NCBI GenBank assembly: GCA_910586925.1
Contig: CAJUKG010000001.1
Coordinates: 223,064 to 287,063, forward strand
Direction: 5' to 3'
Length of the DNA stretch: 64,000 nt
From: an uncultured Christensenellaceae bacterium
GTDB lineage: Bacteria > Bacillota > Clostridia > Christensenellales > Pumilibacteraceae
Each line of letters begins with the position of its first letter. Position 1 is the stretch's first letter. The translations under genes were made by a program, and so were the position numbers. Of the stretch, positions 27,662 to 38,018 are shown in pieces. Under the pieces are notes generated by a model, which worked only from the letters and a program-made list of their open reading frames with translations, had not been told where the DNA came from and did not search any database.

Positions 27662-30600
27662 TGGCAGACATGAAAGTGGTTTTCAAAAAGTCATGCTCGT
27701 ACTCGCAACCGTCGGGGATAGTGTCGGTCAAGCAACTGATGATCGTCGAGGAGAACGGCAAAAATTATCTCGCCATGCGACTCGTCAACGAGCGGAGCGA
27801 AACGGTTTCTTCGGTGACGGTCAAAATTACCGAGTACGACGAGTACGGCAAGGTCATTTGCGTCACGCCCATTGATTTCGAAGTGAACGGCGGGGCGAAC
27901 GCCGTGTTTGTTCCCGATCAGAAAATCGAGCTTGAGGACGGCACTCGCGACTGCGACGTCGTGGTCATGAGCGCGGTTTATGGTGCGTATATTTACCGTT
28001 CTGTAAAGAATAAAACCGTCGTCGATTACAATGCGTCGGGTCCTGCGCCGACCGCCGTCGCGCCCAAGCGCAGGTATGCGGACAAGGCGGGCGAGAGCGG
28101 CATAGAAGTCAAGCCGCGCAAGCTGAAAATCCCGTTGCTCGTGATTTTCGCGCTTATAGCGTCGCTCGTCGCGGCGGTATTCGCAATGTACATACACATG
28201 ACCGTGTTCGTATCGACCGAAAATACGTTCTATTACAACGGTGTGGAATACGCGTTCGCGGACGGCGACAGGTCGGACGGTTCGGATATTTACGTAATAG
28301 GTTTTCACGGGTTCAGGTCGCGCATAGTCATTCCCGAAAAGATCGACGGGCATGCGGTAAAAGGAATACGCGACGGCGCGTTCGCGAATAACCACAGTCT
28401 TACGGGTATCGCGTTCGAGAGCATGTTGCCCGTCGGGGATAAAGCGTTCGCAAATTGTACCGCATTAAAATCGGTCGATTTCGATCATATAGAGGTGTTC
28501 GGCGTCGGTGCGTTTTCGGGCTGTACTTCGCTCGATAACGTCGTTATAAAATCGCATCTCGTCGGAGTGCCCGACGGTGCGTTTTCGGGTTGTACTTCGC
28601 TTTCGGCGGTGACGTTCGAAGAAACGGGCACGCGTATCGCACTCGGCAAAAAAGCATTCTCCGACTGTCCCGCGCTTCGCGTCGTGGATTTCAAGCGACA
28701 GGTGGATTACGCCGCGAGCGGCGAGTGCGATTTCTTTGCGGGGTCGGCAATAGACGATCTGCGGCTTCTCAATTTCGAACTGCCCGCACGGCTCGCGTCC
28801 AAAGGGCTTGCGCAGCTTTTCGGCGCGAAAAAGGCGGAGGACGTGCGGCTCGGCAAAGTATATATAGACTATCTCGCGAGCGTGCCGAGCGGTTTGGCGA
28901 AGGGCATCTCTTCGCTCGTGAAGTTCGAAACCAAATATTTGGAAAACGCGGCGGTAGGCGCGGACGCGTTTAACGGTTGCACCGGACTGACCGTGTTTAA
29001 CTGCCCCAAAGCGATAACCGAAGTCGGGGCGCGGGCGTTTTCCGGTTCCGCTGTTTCGGAGTTCGATTTCTCGGCGGTGGAAGTCCTCGGCAGTCGCGCG
29101 TTCGCGGGCTGTTCGAAGCTCGAAAAAGTGTCTTTTCTCGGCAATACCGTGCTCGATGGTTTGGGCGCGGAAATGTTCGCCGATTGCACGTCGCTCAAAG
29201 AAGCGACGTTGCCCGTCGGCATTACGGTTATAGAAAGCGGGCTTTTCAAGAACTGTTCGTCGCTTTCCGACGTGCGTGTGTACGGCGATTGCGTCGTCGT
29301 GTCTATAGGGAACGACGCGTTTTCTGGCTGTGCTTCGCTCTCGGGCATACCTGCGCTCGGCGGCGGGATCGAACAAATCGGCGGGCGTGCGTTCAAGGAT
29401 TGCGTCGGGTTCGTCGAACTCGTCGTGCCCGATACCGTGTCCGCTATCGGCGTCGGCGCGTTCGAGGGCTGTAACAAAGTGCGAAGCTATACCGCGCCGT
29501 TTATCGGCATTGCCGAGGGCAGTCCGACGGGGTATCTCGCGAGCGTGTTCGGCGGGAAAAATTGGTCGTCATCTTCGGCAGTGCCCGAAACGCTGACTTC
29601 GGTTACAGTCACGCTTTCTTCGGTACTCCCCGATTCGGCGTTTTACGGTCTGAAAAATTTGGAAAAAGTCAATCTTCCGCTCACTCTTGCGCAGATAGGC
29701 GCAAACGCGTTTTGCGGCTGTGCCGCGATAAAAGAAATATCGTTGCCGACGAGCTTGCGGTATATCGGCGCATACGCTTTCGACGGTTGTTCGGGACTGT
29801 ACTCGGTGACGCTGCCCGCAGGGCTTTTCGAAATAGGCGAATATGCGTTCTCGCGGTGCACGGCGTTCCGAGCTTTGGATATACCGATCACGGTGTCGAG
29901 CATAGGCGAAAATGCTTTTGCGGGATGTTCCGCGCTCGAAAAAGTCAAGATGCCGCTACCCGTCGCTTTTGCGGGGCTGTTCGCGGGCAGTGTGCCCGAA
30001 ACGCTCAAAACGGTCGAAGTAGTCGGGACTTCCGTTCTGCCCGCATATGCTTTTGCGCAGTGCGACGGTATCGAAAACGTTACGCTTCCCGATGGGCTTA
30101 CTCAAGTCGGGTCGTATGCGTTTCTCGGTTGTTCGTCGATAAAGTCGCTGACCGTTCCGTCGAGCGTCGTGACTATGGGCGTAGGGATAATAGCGGGCAT
30201 GCCTTCGCTTGCCGAATTGTCCGTACCGTTTGCGGGCGGCAGAGCGGCGACGGTCGGAGATTATTCTTCGGGCGATACGAGTTTTACGTACATGATACGC
30301 GATGAGTCCGGCGGGTATCTCGATGCGAATATCTACGCGCTCAAAAAGATAACGCTCACAGCAACGGAATTTATTCCGTACAACGCGTTTACGGGCGGCA
30401 AATATATACAACGGATCGCACTCGATTGCGACGTAAAACAGATAGATCCGAGCGCGTTCGATAACTGTTTCGCGCTGTACGAAGTGTTTAACGGCAGTGA
30501 TCTCGATATAGTACGCGGCGGCATCGACCACGGAGGGATCGCGCGCAACGTACTCGCCGTACACGACGGCGCGGACGCAGAGCCTTTGCCGTACACCGTA

Positions 30601-33468
30601 TACGACGGGTACGGGTTTGTCACGTCGCCCGAGAATGTGCGGTACATGGTGGATTACGACCGCGCCGCATACGATTATACCGACGAAAACGATATGCCCG
30701 ACGTTGTGCGCCGTACCGACCTTCCCGCGTTCGGGCTATACCGCATTTGGCAGCATTTGTTCTCCGAGGCGCGGTTCAAGTCGATCTATATTCCGTCGAA
30801 CGTCGTCGGGATAGGAAATTCCGCGTTTAACGGCGCGTCCGCGCTCGGCAGCGTGCTTTTCGCGAGCGATTCGACTTTGGACGCCATAGAATCGTCTACG
30901 TTCGTCGGCTGCGGCGCGCTCTATGAAATTCAACTGCCCGACAGCGTGACGAGAATAGAAGATTTTGCGTTCGCGGGTTGTCGCAGGCTCAAGAGGTTCG
31001 ACGTAGGAGCGCAAATCGCCCGAATAGGAGATTATGCGTTTACCGGTTGCGACAGGCTTTTCGAAGTGTACAACCGCAGCGAGCTCGATATTAAAAAAGG
31101 TTATGCCGATCACGGCATGATCGCGCTCAATGCCGTCGAAGTGTACGACCGTGACGAAATATCGAATAATCCGAATATAGCTTTGCCGCAGATCGTTATA
31201 GACGGCGTGCAGTATATGCGGTTCGACGGCGTGTGGTATATCGTGGACTTTTTCGGCAACGACGGCGTGCTTAAAATAATGCCGTTCGAGTATAACGGCG
31301 AGAAGGTGAACGATATTCGCATCTATAATTCTCAATCGTTCGAATGCGAAGGCTACGGCGTTACGGATTTGCTGCTCGGCAACGTCATGCAACAAGTGCG
31401 AAGCAGTGATTTTTCGTACTTGTACGGCGTGAACAAACTGAAGATAACTTCGTGCGGCGGCGCGTACGATAAGATGACGCTGTCCGACGGGGCGTTTTCC
31501 GCTATGGGAAATCTCGAAACCGTCGAGTGCGACGTTCCGCTTGCGTCGGTGGGCAGCGGCGCGATTATGTCGGGCGTGCTTCGTTCGGTCACTCTGGGCG
31601 ACGTCGACGCTATCGAAACGGGCGTGCTCGGTTACGACGGCTACGACACCGTTATAAAACTCGGCAACGTCGGCACTATAGCAAACAGCGCGTTTTCGGG
31701 TAGGCTTATTTCGGAGCTTTATATCGAGTCGGTCAATACCGTGGGCGATTATGCGTTCCGCAACAGCGGACTGCGCAAAGTGAAAATCGGCAGTGTGAAT
31801 TCGATAGGAAGATATTCGTTCGCAGATTGCGGCATGCTTTCGAGCGTCGATCTCGGCAGTAATGCCGCGGCGTTGAGTATCGGCGAAAGCGCGTTCGTGA
31901 ACGCCGCGTTCGATAAGTTCGAATACGGCGGCGACGTTTCCATAGGAAGAAACGCGTTTTTCAACAGTGTGGGATTGACGGAAGTGTCGCTCGGCAATGT
32001 GTCGGTCATCGGCGAAAATGCGTTCGGCAGCAGTTACGCGCTCGAGAGCTTCGCCGCCACGTCCGTAGACACGATAGGCGACAGCGCGTTTTCTCAGACG
32101 TTTGTATTGCGTTCGTTCGTCGTCGGCGGTAATATATCGTCGATCGGAAGCAGTGTTTTTTCTAACAGCGCGTTACAAAAAATAGAGTTCAAAGGCGACG
32201 TCGGCACGATCGGAAGATACGCTTTCCAGTCGTACAACTTGAGCGAGATCGTTTTCCGCGGCAAGCTCGACTCTATCGAACCGTACGCGTTTTACGGTTC
32301 GGGTATTACTAAAATAGCACTGCCCGACAATCTTAATAATATTCCCGCTTGGGCGTTCGGTAATTGCATATCGCTTAGAGAAGTCACTTTGCCCGCGTCG
32401 CTTAATGCGATCGCCGATTCCGCATTTTCAGGCAGTATGCAGATCCTGCTCGTATACAATCGCAGTAATGTCGAAATTCGGTCGGGCGTGTTCTACGACG
32501 TTATTGCGACGGTGAACAAAGAAAGCGACGCCGTCGTCGAGTATTACAATACCAACGGCAAACTTTTCGCAAAGGTCGTGGGCGAATGGTATCTCATAGT
32601 CGGATCGGACTACAACAACGGGATTTTCATGACTCCGCGCAACGTCAGACTTTCGGACGGCACGCCACTCGAGAAGTTCGGCGTTGCAAAGACGGTGTTT
32701 GCGGGCATGCCCGACGTGTATATCGGGCGCGAGGTAACGCGGGTCACGCCGTACGCCGTAATGTCGGGATCGCGCGTCTATTACGAAGGAACCGCGGCTA
32801 AATGGCGGGAGATCTACGAGGGCGACGTTTCGCTCGACATGCTGTATTATACCGACTGTATTCACGACAATGCTTCGGGGGTGTGGCGGTTTGACGACGA
32901 CGGTATCACGCCGACTACTGCGAATACCGTTATCGGTATCGACGCGTGGAAAGTGGTTGTTGCCGCGACGTGCGTCGAGTACGGCAAAGAAGAAGCGGCG
33001 TGCGAGCATTGCGGAAAGAAGTTTACGCGAGTGGTCGGTATGATCGACCACACCGTTTCGGACGGCGAGTGTACGCGGTGCGGCATGGCGGCGGAGCGAG
33101 TGAGCGCGGCTACCGCAGACTCGCTCACGGCGGCGGAACTTAATTACGAAAAAGGCGGGTTCGAGCTCACCGACGACGGACTGTCTGCGCACAGCCGTTC
33201 GGCGCAGTGCGGCGTGACCGCAAAACACGACGGCGAAGTCGTTTTCACGGTGAGAAACCGCACGGCGAGCGGTGTGGCGGCGGTGAAGCTGAACGGCGAA
33301 ACTAAGTACGAGCTTGTCGGCGGCGGCACTTTCCCCGTACGCGTTTCGGTCACGGCGGGCGATACCGTTTCCGTTGTGTTCGATGCGGGTGCCGGAAGCG
33401 GCAGTATCGAACTTTACATTACCGATTTCATCGTCCTTTACGAAGCAAGCGAAGGAGTAGAAGAATAA
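27661..33468 (+). CDS. Operon gene 2: giant membrane-anchored BspA-like LRR protein
   Basis: 1935 residues. Residues 1-150 are a soluble, probably cytoplasmic beta-rich domain (VVFKKSCSYSQPSGIVSVKQ) followed by a basic linker and one transmembrane helix near 157-178 (PLLVIFALIASLVAAVFAMY). This makes a type II membrane protein. The outside part carries dozens of BspA/LRR_5 repeats (IGxxAFxxCxxLxxVxLPxxLxxIG) interrupted by non-repeat inserts near 850, 950-1050 and 1180-1270. A small C-x2-C zinc-ribbon-like cluster lies near 1765-1800 (CEHCGKKFTR...CTRCGM). A C-terminal beta-sandwich-like domain of about 120 residues may bind a ligand. RBS GAGG. The stop overlaps the next ATG. The likely role is extracellular recognition or adhesion. 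Confidence 0.88.
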   Translation: MADMKVVFKKSCSYSQPSGIVSVKQLMIVEENGKNYLAMRLVNERSETVSSVTVKITEYDEYGKVICVTPIDFEVNGGANAVFVPDQKIELEDGTRDCDVVVMSAVYGAYIYRSVKNKTVVDYNASGPAPTAVAPKRRYADKAGESGIEVKPRKLKIPLLVIFALIASLVAAVFAMYIHMTVFVSTENTFYYNGVEYAFADGDRSDGSDIYVIGFHGFRSRIVIPEKIDGHAVKGIRDGAFANNHSLTGIAFESMLPVGDKAFANCTALKSVDFDHIEVFGVGAFSGCTSLDNVVIKSHLVGVPDGAFSGCTSLSAVTFEETGTRIALGKKAFSDCPALRVVDFKRQVDYAASGECDFFAGSAIDDLRLLNFELPARLASKGLAQLFGAKKAEDVRLGKVYIDYLASVPSGLAKGISSLVKFETKYLENAAVGADAFNGCTGLTVFNCPKAITEVGARAFSGSAVSEFDFSAVEVLGSRAFAGCSKLEKVSFLGNTVLDGLGAEMFADCTSLKEATLPVGITVIESGLFKNCSSLSDVRVYGDCVVVSIGNDAFSGCASLSGIPALGGGIEQIGGRAFKDCVGFVELVVPDTVSAIGVGAFEGCNKVRSYTAPFIGIAEGSPTGYLASVFGGKNWSSSSAVPETLTSVTVTLSSVLPDSAFYGLKNLEKVNLPLTLAQIGANAFCGCAAIKEISLPTSLRYIGAYAFDGCSGLYSVTLPAGLFEIGEYAFSRCTAFRALDIPITVSSIGENAFAGCSALEKVKMPLPVAFAGLFAGSVPETLKTVEVVGTSVLPAYAFAQCDGIENVTLPDGLTQVGSYAFLGCSSIKSLTVPSSVVTMGVGIIAGMPSLAELSVPFAGGRAATVGDYSSGDTSFTYMIRDESGGYLDANIYALKKITLTATEFIPYNAFTGGKYIQRIALDCDVKQIDPSAFDNCFALYEVFNGSDLDIVRGGIDHGGIARNVLAVHDGADAEPLPYTVYDGYGFVTSPENVRYMVDYDRAAYDYTDENDMPDVVRRTDLPAFGLYRIWQHLFSEARFKSIYIPSNVVGIGNSAFNGASALGSVLFASDSTLDAIESSTFVGCGALYEIQLPDSVTRIEDFAFAGCRRLKRFDVGAQIARIGDYAFTGCDRLFEVYNRSELDIKKGYADHGMIALNAVEVYDRDEISNNPNIALPQIVIDGVQYMRFDGVWYIVDFFGNDGVLKIMPFEYNGEKVNDIRIYNSQSFECEGYGVTDLLLGNVMQQVRSSDFSYLYGVNKLKITSCGGAYDKMTLSDGAFSAMGNLETVECDVPLASVGSGAIMSGVLRSVTLGDVDAIETGVLGYDGYDTVIKLGNVGTIANSAFSGRLISELYIESVNTVGDYAFRNSGLRKVKIGSVNSIGRYSFADCGMLSSVDLGSNAAALSIGESAFVNAAFDKFEYGGDVSIGRNAFFNSVGLTEVSLGNVSVIGENAFGSSYALESFAATSVDTIGDSAFSQTFVLRSFVVGGNISSIGSSVFSNSALQKIEFKGDVGTIGRYAFQSYNLSEIVFRGKLDSIEPYAFYGSGITKIALPDNLNNIPAWAFGNCISLREVTLPASLNAIADSAFSGSMQILLVYNRSNVEIRSGVFYDVIATVNKESDAVVEYYNTNGKLFAKVVGEWYLIVGSDYNNGIFMTPRNVRLSDGTPLEKFGVAKTVFAGMPDVYIGREVTRVTPYAVMSGSRVYYEGTAAKWREIYEGDVSLDMLYYTDCIHDNASGVWRFDDDGITPTTANTVIGIDAWKVVVAATCVEYGKEEAACEHCGKKFTRVVGMIDHTVSDGECTRCGMAAERVSAATADSLTAAELNYEKGGFELTDDGLSAHSRSAQCGVTAKHDGEVVFTVRNRTASGVAAVKLNGETKYELVGGGTFPVRVSVTAGDTVSVVFDAGAGSGSIELYITDFIVLYEASEGVEE

Positions 33469-36400
33469 TGCTTAAAAATGCCGAAATCATTTCCATGCTG
33501 ACCGAGGAGCAGAAAGTCGCGCTCGTTGCGGACGTGTCTGCCGCGTCGGGCGACGCTTTCGGCGGAGCGGGCGTTCCGCACCTCGAAAAAACGGAGCTTG
33601 ACGCGCTTAATGCGAACGGCGGCGAATATGTTTGTCCCGATCTTGCGAGCCTCGCTTCGGCGTGGAATCCCAAGCTGCTCGAATTCGTTACGGGTTGCGT
33701 ACTCTCGCGCTCGGACGTAAGAAAACACAATCTCATCGGCACGCCGCAGGTAAGCCTCAAGACGGGACCGTGCGCGGGCGGACTTACGGAAGACCCGTAT
33801 CTGAATACTCAGACGGTCGCCGCATTCGCGTCGGGAATAGCCGCCGCGGGCGGGACTCCGTACTATTCCGGCTGTGCGATCGGCAATGCGGACACCGAGT
33901 ATCTCGACGGAAATATCGACGACGGAGTGATGTACAACCTGCTCACGCGCGCGCTTTTCGACGCGCTCGCTCTCGGCAGGCACGGCGGGGCGGAAATTTC
34001 GTGCAAACCGCTTAAAGGCGATCGAAAGGGGATCAACGGCAAGCTCGCCGAGAAACTGCGTGGCGACGGCAGGACGAAAACATTGCTCGTTCGCGAAATG
34101 CCAGAAGAACTTTTCCTGTCCGCGCTCACCGATAAAAATATGATTTTCGCGGGCGCGTCGCCGTCGTCACTTCGGTCCGCGCTCAAAAATTACGTGCGCA
34201 TGAAAGAGGACGTCGAGCACGGCGCGATCGGCGCGGAAGAACTCGAAAAGGCGGTTTCCGTCGGCACCGCGGTAAGCGCGGAGCGGCTCGACGAAGCGGT
34301 GGATAACGTAATAGAGTTTATCAAGAGCTCGGCGGCGCGTCAGCCCGCCGCACCGCCTCGGACGGCGGACGAATGCAGGAACGCCGCGCTTTACGCGGCG
34401 CGAGAGAGCATAGTATTGCTTAAAAACAACGGTGTGCTTCCGCTTCTCGGCAAAACGGTCGCAAAAGTCGCCGTCGTCGGCGAACTTGCAAACGAGTACG
34501 TCGGCGCGATGAATACGATTTCGACGGTGCTCGGCAAGCACGGTATTTCCGTCGTCGGGTTCGAGAACGGATACAAATTCGACGAGGAACGTTCGGACGC
34601 GGCTGTGCCCGCGGCGGCGGAACTCGCTTCGGGCGCGGATGCGGTGCTCGTTTTCGTGGGACTGGGGCGCAACGTGAACGGAGTGAAGTTCACTCGGCAC
34701 GAAAGCATCAATCTGCCCGCAAATCAGTTCGCGCTTCTCGACGCGATCCGTAAAACCGGTAAAAAGGTGATCGCGGCGGTCGTTGGCAACGTGCTTCCCG
34801 ATATGAAGTTCGACGACACCGCCGACGGCATAATCAATGTTCCTTTCGGCGGGGCGCAGACTATGCGCGCGCTCGCCGAGATCGTCGCGGGCGACGTGTG
34901 TCCGTCGGGCAGACTCGTATCGACGGCTTATGTCGGTGCGGACGAGTATTTCGCGGCGCAGCGCGGCGCGGTCACGGCGGGTCGGTATAAGATAGGCGAG
35001 TTTGTCGGATACCGTCGGTACGTTTCCGAGCGAACGGATATGAAATACCCGTTCGGGTTCGGACTGTCGTACTGCAAGTTCCATTATTCGGGGCTTAAAG
35101 TTGCGTCGGACAGCGTGGAAGTGACGGTGAAAAACGTCGGCTCCATGTCGGGCGCGGAAGTAGTACAGCTGTATATCGGCAAGAAATCGTCGGCGGTCGT
35201 CCGACCCGTTCGCGAACTCAAAGGGTTTGTCAAGGTGTTCGTGGACGCGGGCAAGTCCGCGCAGATCCGTTTCCCGCTGAACTCGGAGCTGTTCGAGATC
35301 TTCGACCGCACCGACGGCAAGCGCAAGGTGGAGTCGGGCGATTACGGTATTTTCGTCGGCGCGTCCGCAACCGATATAAAACTTACGGGTTCTATCACAA
35401 TGTCGGGCGTCAAGCTCGAAAATGGCAGCGACAAGCTCGCCGATTACCTGCCTACCGTCACGAACATCGTCGACGGCGGGTATCAGATGAACAGCGTGTC
35501 GCAAACGCCCGGTTCGTTCCGCTCGGCGCGACCCGACGACGGCGACGTCACTTACGAACGGCTGTTCGCCGACGAGTTCGCCGAAGCAGATGACGACGAT
35601 GAGAGTTACGAAACGAGTGCGGACGAAGAAGAAGATATTTTCAATTTCCTCGATGAGTCGATAAACGCGGTCGCCGTTGCCGAAGGGCTTATTCGCTGCG
35701 GCAGGAACGTCGGCATAAACATAGACCGCGCGACGGCTACCGAGCTTATAGCGGCGTTTTCCGCGTCGCGCGTCGTAATGCTGCGCTGCGAAAAATCGGA
35801 GTTCGATTTGCTCGTGTCGGTGCTGTGCGAATACGTCGGCTGTCCGCTGTGCGTGGATAACGCAGCGAAGTATGCCGCGCCCGACGATCTGTTCGCGGAC
35901 GGCGGATCTTCGCTCGTGAGCGGTATAAGTTATGCCGCGGCGCACCGCGAAAGCATGATGTTCGCCGCGCTCGACGGCGTGCACCCCGACGCGCTCGGCA
36001 AGTTCTTTACGCCGTTTATAAGATACGCGACCGCGCCAGACAGGTTGCGCGTGACGTTCGGTACGGCAAAACGCGCGCTCGAAGTGCCGCGCAACATGTG
36101 GTTCTTGATGCGGCTTTCGGACGGACGTTGCGAGTTCCCCGCGTACGTCGCGGATATGGGCGCGGTGCTGTTTCCGTCGGTCACCGCGATCGAGCCTGTA
36201 GACAGCGGCAAGGTGTACGCGCCCAATTTCTTCCAATTCGTCGCGGCGTGCCGTCGGTCGGAAACGCGGTTCGAGCTTGAAGAAGCGCAGTGGAAGAAAA
36301 TAGACGCGCTCGAAAAGTACGTCGCGGCGCGCGTGCCGTTCAAGATGGGCAACAAGCTGTGCGTGCAGACCGAAAAGTTTTCGTCGGTGCTTTTGGAGTG

Positions 36401-36599
36401 CGGCGTCAATCAGTTTGAAACGCTCGACGCAGTAGTCGCCGCGAAACTCGTTCCGCATATCGCGACCGTTCTCGAAGGCAAGATCCCCGCCGACGAAGGC
36501 GGTTTGGACGGCGCGTTCAACGGCATTTTCGGCGAGGACGACACAAACAGAATAAAGCTCGCGGTGCGTAAAGCGGTGGGCAAGGACGGTGGCGCATGA
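33468..36599 (+). CDS. Operon gene 3: GH3-like pseudoenzyme fused to a degenerate AAA+ domain
   Basis: 1043 residues, with no signal peptide or transmembrane helix, so cytoplasmic. Residues 5-285 follow a GH3 N-terminal barrel (LASAWNPKLL, GPCAGGLTEDPYL), but the KHF substrate motif is replaced by PYYSGCAIGNAD and the nucleophile segment (usually VVSDW) reads MIFAGAS. Residues 305-545 match the GH3 C-terminal domain (ESIVLLKNNGVLPLLG, YPFGFGLSYCKF). A fibronectin-III-like part follows to about 650. After an acidic linker, residues about 745-1020 align with the McrB-like ATPases encoded next (VPRNMWFLMRLSDG against VPENMWFIGTANND), but the P-loop position reads RCEKSEFDLL and lacks Gly-Lys-Thr/Ser. 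It is probably a catalytically dead scaffold or sensor. The alignment was done by eye. Confidence 0.8.
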   Translation: MLKNAEIISMLTEEQKVALVADVSAASGDAFGGAGVPHLEKTELDALNANGGEYVCPDLASLASAWNPKLLEFVTGCVLSRSDVRKHNLIGTPQVSLKTGPCAGGLTEDPYLNTQTVAAFASGIAAAGGTPYYSGCAIGNADTEYLDGNIDDGVMYNLLTRALFDALALGRHGGAEISCKPLKGDRKGINGKLAEKLRGDGRTKTLLVREMPEELFLSALTDKNMIFAGASPSSLRSALKNYVRMKEDVEHGAIGAEELEKAVSVGTAVSAERLDEAVDNVIEFIKSSAARQPAAPPRTADECRNAALYAARESIVLLKNNGVLPLLGKTVAKVAVVGELANEYVGAMNTISTVLGKHGISVVGFENGYKFDEERSDAAVPAAAELASGADAVLVFVGLGRNVNGVKFTRHESINLPANQFALLDAIRKTGKKVIAAVVGNVLPDMKFDDTADGIINVPFGGAQTMRALAEIVAGDVCPSGRLVSTAYVGADEYFAAQRGAVTAGRYKIGEFVGYRRYVSERTDMKYPFGFGLSYCKFHYSGLKVASDSVEVTVKNVGSMSGAEVVQLYIGKKSSAVVRPVRELKGFVKVFVDAGKSAQIRFPLNSELFEIFDRTDGKRKVESGDYGIFVGASATDIKLTGSITMSGVKLENGSDKLADYLPTVTNIVDGGYQMNSVSQTPGSFRSARPDDGDVTYERLFADEFAEADDDDESYETSADEEEDIFNFLDESINAVAVAEGLIRCGRNVGINIDRATATELIAAFSASRVVMLRCEKSEFDLLVSVLCEYVGCPLCVDNAAKYAAPDDLFADGGSSLVSGISYAAAHRESMMFAALDGVHPDALGKFFTPFIRYATAPDRLRVTFGTAKRALEVPRNMWFLMRLSDGRCEFPAYVADMGAVLFPSVTAIEPVDSGKVYAPNFFQFVAACRRSETRFELEEAQWKKIDALEKYVAARVPFKMGNKLCVQTEKFSSVLLECGVNQFETLDAVVAAKLVPHIATVLEGKIPADEGGLDGAFNGIFGEDDTNRIKLAVRKAVGKDGGA

Positions 36600-37972
36600 T
36601 CATTCCGTTTACGAGCGGCATGGCGGAGGTGTGGAACATACTCACTTCGGGGTATGCCATTCTCGCGTACGTCGTCGTTATAATAGTGTTAGTGGGACTT
36701 CTCATAGTGTCGGTGCTCATTTCCGACGGCAAGTCGCGAATCGTTATCGACAAAACCGACGAATCTCCCGACGACGCGAAAGACGTAAAGAATAAAGCGG
36801 GCAAGAAAAGCAAGCCCGCCGAATCTACGGAAAAAGAGGATAAAGCAAAGAAAGATAAGAAGAAAGGGATAAGAGCGGAGAAGGCGGCGGGTAACGGCAA
36901 GAGGTTTCCGACGCTGACGGAGATAGACAACAATAAAGAGAAGTACGAGCGCGATGACTACGACGAGAGCATAACGCTGAAAACGCTGTGCGAGAACTTG
37001 CGGAACTTCGCGGCGAACAGGTCGCTGTATTACGACATAGAGGATATACGACGGTTCATAGCGGGGCTAACGGTGTCGCATACGATGATACTGCAAGGCA
37101 TGTCGGGAACGGGCAAAACGTCGCTGGCGTACGTGTTCGGGAAGTTCTTGGATAACCCGTCGACGGTAATACCTGTACAGCCGATGTGGAAAGAGCGAAC
37201 GGACCTATTGGGATATTACAACGAGTTCACGAAACAGTTCAACGAAACGCCGCTGCTGTGCAAAATGTACGAAGCGGGATACAGTCGGGATATGTTCGTG
37301 GTGGTGCTGGACGAAATGAATATAGCGCGAGTGGAGTATTACTTCGCGGAGTTTCTGTCGATGCTGGAGATCCCGGATATGGATAAGCGGTATTTGGGGA
37401 TAGTGTCCAACCAATGGGAAAGCGACCCGAAACGACTGAAAGAAGGCGGGATATGCGTGCCCGAAAACATGTGGTTCATAGGCACGGCGAATAACGACGA
37501 CAGTACGTTCGCGATATCCGATAAAGTGTACGACCGCGCGATGATAATGAATCTGGATAATAAGGCGGAGCCGTTCGTTGCGGCGAAAGAAAAGCCCGTG
37601 CACTTGACGTATAAACGGTTCAACGCAATGGCGACGGCGGCGCGGAAAGAATACAGGATAACGCGACGAAACGAGCGGCGGCTCGCGGCGTTGGACGGAT
37701 ATATGATAGAACATTTTCATATAACGTTCGGGAACAGAATAATGAAACAGATACGGGACTACATACCCGTATACGTGGCGTGCGGGGGCGACGAGCTTTC
37801 GGCACTGGACGATATATTAAGCAAGAAAGTATTGAGGAAAGTGGAAACGCAAAACCCGATATACATAAAGAACGCGGCGAACGGGTTCTGTCAATACCTC
37901 GACGAACTGTTCGGCGAGGACGGCATGCCGCTGTGCAAAGCCATGATGCGGCGGTTTGAAAAGAACGCATAA
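36596..37972 (+). CDS. Operon gene 4: membrane-anchored McrB-like AAA+ ATPase, copy 1
   Basis: 458 residues. ATGA overlap with the previous stop. One N-terminal transmembrane helix (about 18-43) and a Lys/Glu-rich linker place the ATPase in the cytoplasm. Walker A GMSGTGKTS with Lys174; Walker B VVVLDEMN with Asp239 and Glu240; the McrB-type sensor region FIGTANNDDSTFAISDKVYDRA, where McrB proteins have NTADRS. A C-terminal helical lid follows. The best family fit is the McrB/dynein-related AAA_5 group. From position 36815 the DNA is nearly identical to the second copy at 40186-41343. The module uses ATA and CTG codons heavily, unlike its neighbours. It probably drives ATP-dependent remodelling at the membrane. 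Confidence 0.88.
   Translation: MIIPFTSGMAEVWNILTSGYAILAYVVVIIVLVGLLIVSVLISDGKSRIVIDKTDESPDDAKDVKNKAGKKSKPAESTEKEDKAKKDKKKGIRAEKAAGNGKRFPTLTEIDNNKEKYERDDYDESITLKTLCENLRNFAANRSLYYDIEDIRRFIAGLTVSHTMILQGMSGTGKTSLAYVFGKFLDNPSTVIPVQPMWKERTDLLGYYNEFTKQFNETPLLCKMYEAGYSRDMFVVVLDEMNIARVEYYFAEFLSMLEIPDMDKRYLGIVSNQWESDPKRLKEGGICVPENMWFIGTANNDDSTFAISDKVYDRAMIMNLDNKAEPFVAAKEKPVHLTYKRFNAMATAARKEYRITRRNERRLAALDGYMIEHFHITFGNRIMKQIRDYIPVYVACGGDELSALDDILSKKVLRKVETQNPIYIKNAANGFCQYLDELFGEDGMPLCKAMMRRFEKNA
36815..37971 (+). repeat. AAA+ module direct repeat, copy 1
   Basis: A 1157-bp segment that matches 40186-41342 with only a few base differences, at an offset of 3371 bp. The three amino-acid differences seen lie in the linker: Asp/Glu, Ala/Val and Gly/Ser. 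The catalytic module appears identical. Confidence 0.9.
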
Positions 37973-38018
37973 ACAACGCAAAAAAATACGATTACCGAAA
38001 AGGAACAAGTGACGAACA

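Noticed and set aside
33468..35400. Active beta-glucosidase
   Set aside because: The C-terminal GH3 signature is present, but the nucleophile and substrate-binding motifs are missing, there is no export signal, and the gene is embedded in the ATPase operon.
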